From: Coniella vitis
Taxonomy: Eukaryota; Ascomycota; Sordariomycetes; Diaporthales; Schizoparmaceae
Direction of reading: 5' to 3'
DNA length: 64,000 bases
Assembly: GCA_011317545.1 (NCBI GenBank)
Contig: WUJK01000003.1
Coordinates: 2,666,001-2,730,000 of the forward strand
Part shown: piece by piece, positions 56,833-64,000 of the stretch
Layout: each line of letters opens with the position of its first letter
Numbering within the stretch: the first letter of the stretch is position 1
Program-made: the position numbers and the translations under genes
The notes under the pieces: model-generated
The model's database searches: none
What the model was told of the DNA's origin: nothing
Seen by the model: the letters and a program-made list of their open reading frames with translations, nothing else

Positions 56833-58466
56833 TATTGTGACCTCCCAACGAACTTGACGGCGCGCTTCCACGGAACATCGCTTGGGGGTTCTTTTGAGAT
56901 GGAATTCTGAAGAAATTCAACTCTCAGAGTTGAAGTGGGTAGAGCTTCATCATATGTTCTCAGTCTGCGTTTTTTTATCTCTTGTTCTGCAACTGCGCAC
57001 ATCATTAAGCTCGGGAAGGGAGAGATCTCCTTTTGTCGCCAGGCTTAAGAATTGCTTCTCAGTACAAACAAAAACAACTCATACTTTTGGGGAATATGTG
57101 CTCGCGTATGGCGACCTTCTTGGTTTGTCACGGTCCGGTTTTTTTTTGTGTTGGTTTATTTTTACTGTACATCCAGGTTCACTTGAAGGAAACGGCGCAA
57201 ATCATCACTTTTCATGTTTATGGGGCGAAATAACTTGGGAACCACGTAACTACACAGAATTATGGTAGTCTGTTTGCTTTATGAGGAGTTCGTTTTGCCT
57301 TTGCTGCAATGGATATATTTGTTTTTACCCCTTAGCAAATGGACACCTTCCAACGGAGTGTATACCAATAGTACGTATAAATATTGAGATTCGAGGCCTT
57401 CTTGTCAGTTGTCTACACAGATATGATATGGAATGGAAGCGAATCAGTTGCACGTTTCATTATAGACTGAACGATGGCATCCGTCTTGTGGTTGATGCTC
57501 TACGATGTCTTTGAAAGCGCGGATATGTTTTTAACCAAACATTCTAGTATTACTATTAGACTTGGTAGTGGAAGACAGACGATCTAAACTGACCTTGTTA
57601 TAAATAGTCTACATACACATATAATAACCACGTGTGCGACGCGAAGACTTCCGCCCCAACCTCGCCCAGGACGCCATGCCATGCAATTGCCATGCCCATT
57701 GTCATTAGTCGCAGTTACTGTTGTCACCAAAACCAAAAAAAAAAAAAAAAAAAAAGTTTCTTTCCCACATGTACTTCAGCAATCAGTAAGCCGCCTACCC
57801 ACGTTCATCCGTTGAGGTTGATCAAACCCATCAGCTCCTGCTTTTTCATCTCATAAAAGTAGTCCAACTTGGATTTTGTGAACTGTAAGTGGCGAGGAAG
57901 CGCCTGCATCGGCCTTTAAGTTCGCCAATATCGCACCTCGGGATGGACTTTTGATGTTCAAGAGAGAAAAGAGTAGGATTGTCTCCCTGTTCGTTCCATG
58001 CTCGTCCTCGATTTTGCTCTGTTGTATCTCTTTCTGTGATCTAGAAGTGCATGTATGTATCTGGTGTGCGGGTTGTACTTGTGGATGAGGTTTATAACCT
58101 TCAAGTCTGAACAGTGCGTAGATGATATTGGTGCCAATATCGACAATCGTGTAAATGGTGATATGCAAAAAGGATGCTGTTAGGGTTGTGGTGCTTGTCT
58201 GAAAAACCGAGAGGTTCCAAACGCCCGGAACACTGCGCCCGCAATTCAAAGGATGAGCTCAATACTGCAACAACGCATGTGCCGAATTCCGTTGTTACCC
58301 TTCACTATACTTGCTTAGCTAGTAACCTAAGCGGTGAAGCTCCATTCACAAGTCTTCATCGTGATGAGGAGAGCCCGAATACCACATTTCTCGAATGTAT
58401 ACCGTCGACATCTTCATAACGACCACCTCGACGATTTGGCCAGAACATCAGCGACACAGAGCAGCC
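56833..58466. other. Convergent 3' spacer
   Basis: 1.6 kb between two convergent stops, AT-rich, with a 21-nt poly-A run (57735-57755). A 132-codon minus-strand open frame (57851-58249) has one hydrophobic stretch but no family; not called. Confidence 0.55.
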
Positions 58467-61400
58467 CTACCTCTCGGGGATAGGAGATCTGGCCAGACGA
58501 CCACCAGCACTGGCACGCTTCGCAACTCGATGTTCTTTATCCCTCTCACTCCTATCCTTTGCTGACAGTGAGTTGCTGCTACTAAGACCAAAGTTAAGGC
58601 CCTCCAGCTGGCTCGACGTGGATGTTGAAGCAGGCATGGATGCCCCTGTCGAACGGCCTCGTTTCTGGTCGAGGAATGCTTGGGCACTGCGGCTCAGTGG
58701 GAAGGCAGGCATACCTTGCGGCAGCTCCGCGCCATTCTGCAGCAGCATTTCGGCGATAGGGAAAGGGACTGGTTTGCTGTCGGTGTGTGATGGTGGAGAG
58801 ATGGGCAGGCCGCCAGGCGCGGCCGGATCCGCGGCCGCAAGTGCGAGAAAGACGGCGTGGGTACCCCGGGATTTGTCGAGCACATTAGGGTTCGCGCGCA
58901 ACGCCAGAGCATAAATGACTTGTTGAATCTCATTCTTTTTGATGGCGGCAAGAAGAGTCTCGTCGGGCGATGGATACCGAGACAAAGTTGTTGAAATAGG
59001 CTCAACGAACGCCCGATCGACGTACTTCGCAGTGATGAACCTCAACCTCTGCTCACGTGTGGCTTGAGGCCCTGGCTTCAAGCCAGGTTCGAGCTTACCT
59101 TCCCAAACCATGTTAGCCACCCGGTTGCCAACAAGTAGGAGGAGCTCGACAATATCGGGCGTGAACGAAGTGATATCTAATGTAAGTGACCGAACTTTGC
59201 TAATGTGAGTGCCAAGTGATCGATGTATACCACTGCACTCAATGCATAAGATAATGGCAAGATTGATGGAGACCCATTCAACCTTGGAACCAGATCCACA
59301 GTCGGCACACCAACAGTTGCCTTGATCATTGTCCCGAAGTGTCTGAAGAAGCTTATCAGGCTGTTCATCGTAGGCACTACTGGGAGATCGTGCCGTTGAA
59401 GGCCGCGCACCGACAGTGATTCGCCGGCCCGGCACCAATGTCGGCGGGTGCGCCTGTGCATGGCCAAGCGATGGGCTCTTGCCAGTTAAGATAGAGCCGA
59501 TGTCCCTTCTGAAGGAGCCGCCGGAATCCAAGGACGGAGAGTCGCTTTGTATCGGCTTGTCTTTGACGCGGCCTTCAACAGCGCTTTGCAGTGCGTTGTT
59601 GATTGCGGTTATCCAATTATTCATGTCGTCTTCGGAAGTGGCTTGGTAAACACGTTTGAAATGTGGTGTGATGACTTCGAAGCAAAAGCGACGTTCTGCA
59701 TTCCTTGCTTCTCGTACTGAAGCCATCCTCAAGTCGATGGGCTCCATGTGCAAGTCAAGTCTTTGTTTCCAGTTGCTGTACTCTGAGAGCTTTCCTTGGT
59801 CGAGGACGATCCAGAATCTGCGGGATAATCAGCAACCACAACTTTTCTGAATCATCTACAATACAAATTCAACATACTTGTGCCAACCCTGTTTGTTCAG
59901 GTTTCGAGGATCAACATGTCCACCTGGCCGGTTCAGAGCCCACAGAAGTCCCTCTTTTCTTTGCGACTCCCTATCAACGAGCTCTGCGAGTGCAGCATCG
60001 CGTTCCTCAAGATCGCGGATACCTTTGAACTTTTGTGATGGACTGGCCATCATTGCATGGCTAAGGCTTCCTGGCGATCTGGAGAGGTCACCCGTATTAC
60101 TGGCTGAGGAGCTTGAGTTGCCAATCGCTATTGCCCGGAGTTGCGAGCCAGTGCTGTCCGCTCTGCTCATCTCGCTATCCGAAACCGTACCATTCCCATT
60201 GGCAACTGTTGATCCAAGTGATGGAACCGGATCTGGCTCCATGTAATTGGCATTGCTCTTCTCGAGAAGTCGTCGCTTCTCCTCGCGCTCCCGTCTCTGG
60301 AACTGATACTCCTTGTCTGCGACCTGAACCTCACTGGACAGTGCTTCCAATTGTGGCAAAAGAGTCTCAACCCTTTTCGCAGCTTCCAAGAATGTTCTCG
60401 CCTGAGCATCAGCGTATCTTGTTAGGTGGGAGAGCACTTCTTGTTCTTTGCGACCGCCCGACAAATCCTGCATGAAAGAGGAGTAGTCGAATCGCTTCAA
60501 CTCGAAATTGCGGCGCTTCGTCTGGTACTTGGTGTCGCTGTGCTTTGCCTTGACCGAGTCCTGTCGTTGACCGAGATAACGACCGACATATGCATAGAAA
60601 TCTTTGCTTTCCTCCTCAAAATCGCGCTTTTTTGCTTCAGCTTGTTTGATATCCATAGTATAAACCTTGTTGAGCGGTTCTATCACGATCTTCTGCAGGT
60701 TGGTAGTATTTCGCTTCTCGTATGATAGGATCTCCCGTGCAATCTTGTCAAAGTAGTGTTCAATGGCTGGCTGCACGGCGTTGGCATTTGTGGAAGACGC
60801 TTCCTTTAATGCCTCTATAAAGCTCACAAAGGACTCATTCGCCTCTATCTGAGCATTGTGAGCTGCTTCAGCCTTCTTGATGACTCGCTTCATCTGCGTC
60901 CGCATGTTTCCAGTCTTTTGCTCTAGAGCTTTCATGGTTGCTCGAAATACTGGGCCATCATCCGTCTGTGAAACATCATCGCTGGGGCGCGCGCAAGATA
61001 TATCAACCTTGACAGGCTCTGGAACCGACAATGGTATTGGGACTAGGCTGTTCGAGCCAGCGACTGGGGACGTGATTTTGAATTCTGTTGATCCAGCTGG
61101 GGGTGAAACAGGTTCATCCATATCCAGATTGCTTATCCTCGATTCGAGAGACTGGGAAGATGCGCCTCGAGTCCTCGGTGGCACTGATAGATGGAAAGGG
61201 GGCGGTGGGGATGTCGGTTGCAATGAAAACGGAGATGCATCTGTGGAAGATCAGAAACGGATTTCGGTTCGAAGAGGTAGCAATACTGACTTTGGACCCA
61301 AAATGAGAAACTGGCAAGCGTTTGTAGCTCGTGCGCACGCTGGTCATATTGTACAAACTGTCGATCATTAGCTGACACAAACTCTTGAACCGCAGAATGA

Positions 61401-62111
61401 CTGCTTGCGCCTACACTGCATGTATTCCTCCAACCACCACCAGGATCCTCGGAAGCCTTTGGCGGCTTCCATTTCCAAGACCAGTCAAACGTCACGCTGG
61501 GACTGCCGCCGGTTGTAAAGTCTCCAATCAACTCTACATTGGAGTTCTTGTGCAGGTTTGGATCAGCATGGAATTCTCTTGTGACAAGCGTTTCGACCTC
61601 TCGAGGCGTAGCGGCGTAGACGTGGGTAAGACCGTTGATCAGCGTGTCTGCAGGTGGGCTCTTCGCGTCACCAATGATGGATGGTGTCTGGCGGATGTTG
61701 AAGGTGAAGGTGAACATGAGATCGTCCTCGCTGCTGAGTTTGAGGATGAAGGCGGGCGCGCCTGAGGAAGATTCTGGGTCCTAGACAGGTTGCGGAATGT
61801 GGTTAGGCGCAGTGGAAGTTGAGTGGATTGAGTATGACTGACCTGGATAAACTCAATTGGAGTGCCGTCTCCGGCTGGTCGCGACGCTGCGACCCTTGTG
61901 GCGGGGAATGCGTTTGGCGATATCTGGATCGATGTGCGCTTGCCGCTGTTGCTTACAACCAGCGAGGAAATAGATACTGCGCATATCACACGGTCAATGT
62001 TGCGCCCGAGAACCATGGGTCGCGGGAGGGGGGTTGGTCGAGCTCACATCGAGTCTGATCCCTAAGGTAGAGAGTTGCGCCCTCGTCGGGCCTGCTCGAA
62101 ACATTGCCCAT
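58467..62111 (-). CDS. BAR-PH-ArfGAP protein, Csx2-like
   Basis: Six exons on the minus strand: 62111-62048, 61976-61843, 61780-61415, 61357-61291, 61240-59878, 59817-58467; introns 71, 62, 57, 50 and 60 bp; 1114 residues. Each junction keeps phase. The start MGNVSSRP fits an N-myristoylation signal (Gly2, Ser6). Residues 20-210 form a conserved fungal N-terminal region (RPAGDGTPIEFIQ, FTFTFNIRQTPSI, VTFDWSWKWKPPK) of unknown role. Then a BAR coiled-coil (about 300-530), a PH domain (about 640-750, FWIVLDQGKLSEYSNWKQ), and ArfGAP zinc finger with CADC and CIEC 17 residues apart (family norm 16), then the arginine finger in SGIHRSLGTH, and degenerate ankyrin-like repeats (IYALALRANPNVLDKSRGTH). 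It should stimulate GTP hydrolysis on Arf at curved membranes. Confidence 0.93.
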
Positions 62112-64000
62112 TGTGCGGATTGAAGGGCCACGGGCTGTCCCGAGAACCAGGTGAGCAGCTGGGAGGGAAGCTGTTATGCACTTTGGCGTCGCAGTCGACT
62201 GAGGCGCCAGTCGTAGTCATGTATGGTGTAGTCTGCGTGACTGAGTCGTCGATAACAGTAAAGCGAGCGGAGGAACAGGCCAGGAGGGAGCCCAGTCGAG
62301 CGCTAACTGGCAGTGGACCACGTCGAAGGGGAGGTCAGTAAAGGGGGCCGTAACGGGACGCGCAGTGAGGGCTCGGGTGCTGTGTTGTCGGCGGCAGGGA
62401 CGCGGAGCGCGGAGTGTCGCAACGGGACACAATAGAGAGAGACAGCCTGGGACGAGACGAGTTGGAGTTGTTGATGGAGGACGACTCGAGAAGCAGAGTA
62501 CAGCTTGGCAGACGCGGGGCTGGGCGTGCCGTGACTATTTCCTGTGTCTGTGCCTTGTGCCTGATTACGGACTGCAGGTCGGCCGAAAGACGTGGGTTGT
62601 GGGTAGGGATCAGCGCAATCCTTTAATGTACTGTGCTGGATGTGAATAATCGCGAAGACCAAAAGAGATGATGTGCTTCACCAACTAGCCGGCGCGCTTC
62701 ATGCTTATGCTCATGTTTGGAATGGTAATGGCCAGGCTATCCAAGAGCAATAGCGGGCACTGTACTCGAGCAGTCGCGGTCAGCATCGATCAGGGGACGT
62801 TGACATGCCATCTAAACAGGGACAGAGTACTACTATAGTACGCACTTGCCTAGGCTAGCCGGTGCTAGGCAGCTGCTAGGTTGCTACATAGTAGCGTAAA
62901 GAGCGCTCCAGCGGCAGAGCGGGTGCCACGAGCTGCACGAGGTACCTACTTCCTGAGCCTACATACAATGTACTGTAGTTATGTGCTTCCTGCCCGCCAA
63001 GAATAGCCCAGTGACACATGCATATACTATGGTACGTATATACATAGTAGTACCTGTAGTAAGCACACACCAAGAGGAAACTGTACATGTACTATGTATC
63101 TAATCCAGCCTCTACTACTATGTATCCACATGGTAGATGCCAACCACCAAGGGAGCTATCAAATTGTTCTCGTTTCAACCCTCATCAAGACCGCAATGGC
63201 CGTTTCCATTTTACAGGATACGACCCAATCTTTGATCGCACTTACAGCCGTTTGTATAGTACGTGTGCACTTACAAATACTGGTGACGCTCTGCTAAGGA
63301 TCTCATCTAATCATCCTTCACGGCCTTGTGCCCGTATCAGAGACCAGCTCTAGGGCAGGTTGTGTGATATTCTTCGATAATTGAGACCTTGCCTCAGCTT
63401 GCACGTATTCCTTGTAGTCCTACAAGACTACATCACCACGTGTATCACGGGAACAATCACGAATCTGCTCTTCTTCACCGCCAGCAGCTTGTTTATTTGA
63501 GCCACTACGCCCATCACATGGCTGATATGGTCGAAAAGCGTCAGTCATGCCCTGTAACCTATAGAAACATGGGTACGTGGAAGGTCCGTTGGCTGGGCTT
63601 CAGACAACGTCAGGTAGCCCTTTGGAAAGCTGTCTACCACGTACATAGATACCTTCTGTTTCTCTGCTTACAAAACTCAGTACCGTTTGTTGGCCCACAT
63701 CTAACCATCCGCTTACTTGAAATGACCATTGTGAGATTCTGCACGTCTATTTGTGGAAGTGAGAAACCATACTTTAGGCGGAATGATGGCTGGGTCTGGG
63801 GAAGCGTTCCTTGGCCATTTGTACTATATATGGCGTTGGCTTCAACTTGGTCCAACAGAAACTTGGTCTCACCAACTGGCCGCGAACTGTATCCAGCATG
63901 ACTGTTCACCACTACCTGCGGGCTATCGCGGTACCGAAAAAGTACTACATAGTAATGTTTCCAGTATGCGCTTCGCTACCCCTGTAGTATGTAGGGTATG
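62112..64000. other. Right-edge intergenic region
   Basis: 1.9 kb. The left part is the ArfGAP promoter. From 62885 on there are five copies of the TACATAGTA/TACTATGTA motif (62885-62893, 63041-63049, 63090-63098, 63116-63124, 63946-63954). Hydrophobic stretches in plus-strand frames (TLIKTAMAVSILQD near 63175, then TTCITGTITNLLFFTASSLF near 63432) could be remnants of a membrane protein but are interrupted by stops. No gene called. Confidence 0.45.

Noticed and set aside
57851..58249. 132-codon minus-strand open frame with one hydrophobic stretch, considered as a Pmp3-type proteolipid
   Set aside because: Lacks the conserved Pro-Pro and Pro-Gly motifs of that family and lies in an AT-rich 3' spacer.

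Overview
The window is nuclear DNA of a filamentous ascomycete (Pezizomycotina, most likely a Sordariomycete). Evidence: compact housekeeping genes with mostly short GT-AG introns (about 53-130 bp), fungal-type orthologues (Csx2-type BAR-PH-ArfGAP, Cds1/PRD-4-type kinase, AmcA/Ort1-type carrier, fungal mL59), roughly even base composition and simple-sequence runs in spacers. No prophage, CRISPR, transposase, rRNA or tRNA was seen. Exon-intron structures were worked out by hand from splice signals, reading phase and family knowledge; every spliced model given keeps frame.

Layout, left to right: a low-complexity unknown protein (1758-3493, +); a STIMATE/YPL162C-like vacuolar membrane protein (4154-5442, -); splicing factor SF3b6/p14 (7530-8257, -); a gene-poor stretch with a decayed alpha/beta-hydrolase (about 8759-9562, -); an unknown Cys-rich protein (10965-11815, +); proteasome ATPase Rpt1 (12702-14222, -) divergent from chaperonin CCT4 (14828-16563, +); ARS2/SERRATE (17180-20056, -) divergent from TSPO (21436-22093, +); a mitochondrial ornithine-type carrier (22603-23719, -); DEAD-box Prp28 (24999-27119, -) divergent from mitoribosomal mL59 (27564-28238, +); Dph4 (28796-29476, +); 14-3-3 (30080-31173, -); ATP synthase inhibitor IF1 (33209-34017, +); nucleoporin Nsp1 (34718-36858, -); a Laa2/aftiphilin-like clathrin accessory protein (37911-39547, +); eIF2-gamma (40244-41843, -); a 5.1-kb gene-poor block with several unrecognised gene fragments (41844-46989); a four-TM membrane protein (46990-48669, +); UMP/CMP kinase (50201-50943, +); eIF3m (51420-52697, -); an FHA checkpoint kinase (54430-56832, +); and a six-exon Csx2-like ArfGAP (58467-62111, -).

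The intact genes are mostly core cell biology: RNA processing (SF3b6, Prp28, ARS2), translation (eIF2-gamma, eIF3m, mL59, Dph4 for eEF2 diphthamide), protein folding and turnover (CCT4, Rpt1), mitochondria (TSPO, carrier, IF1, mL59), nuclear transport and membrane traffic (Nsp1, Laa2-like, ArfGAP) and signalling (14-3-3, checkpoint kinase). They do not form a metabolic cluster.

The unexpected content lies between genes. A 9-mer, TACATAGTA or its complement TACTATGTA, occurs at least 21 times by my reading, always outside coding sequence, sometimes as nested palindromes, where about 0.5 copies would be expected by chance. Two gene-poor blocks (8.3-10.9 kb and 41.9-47 kb) hold gene remnants, one clearly an alpha/beta-hydrolase that has lost its nucleophile-elbow glycine.
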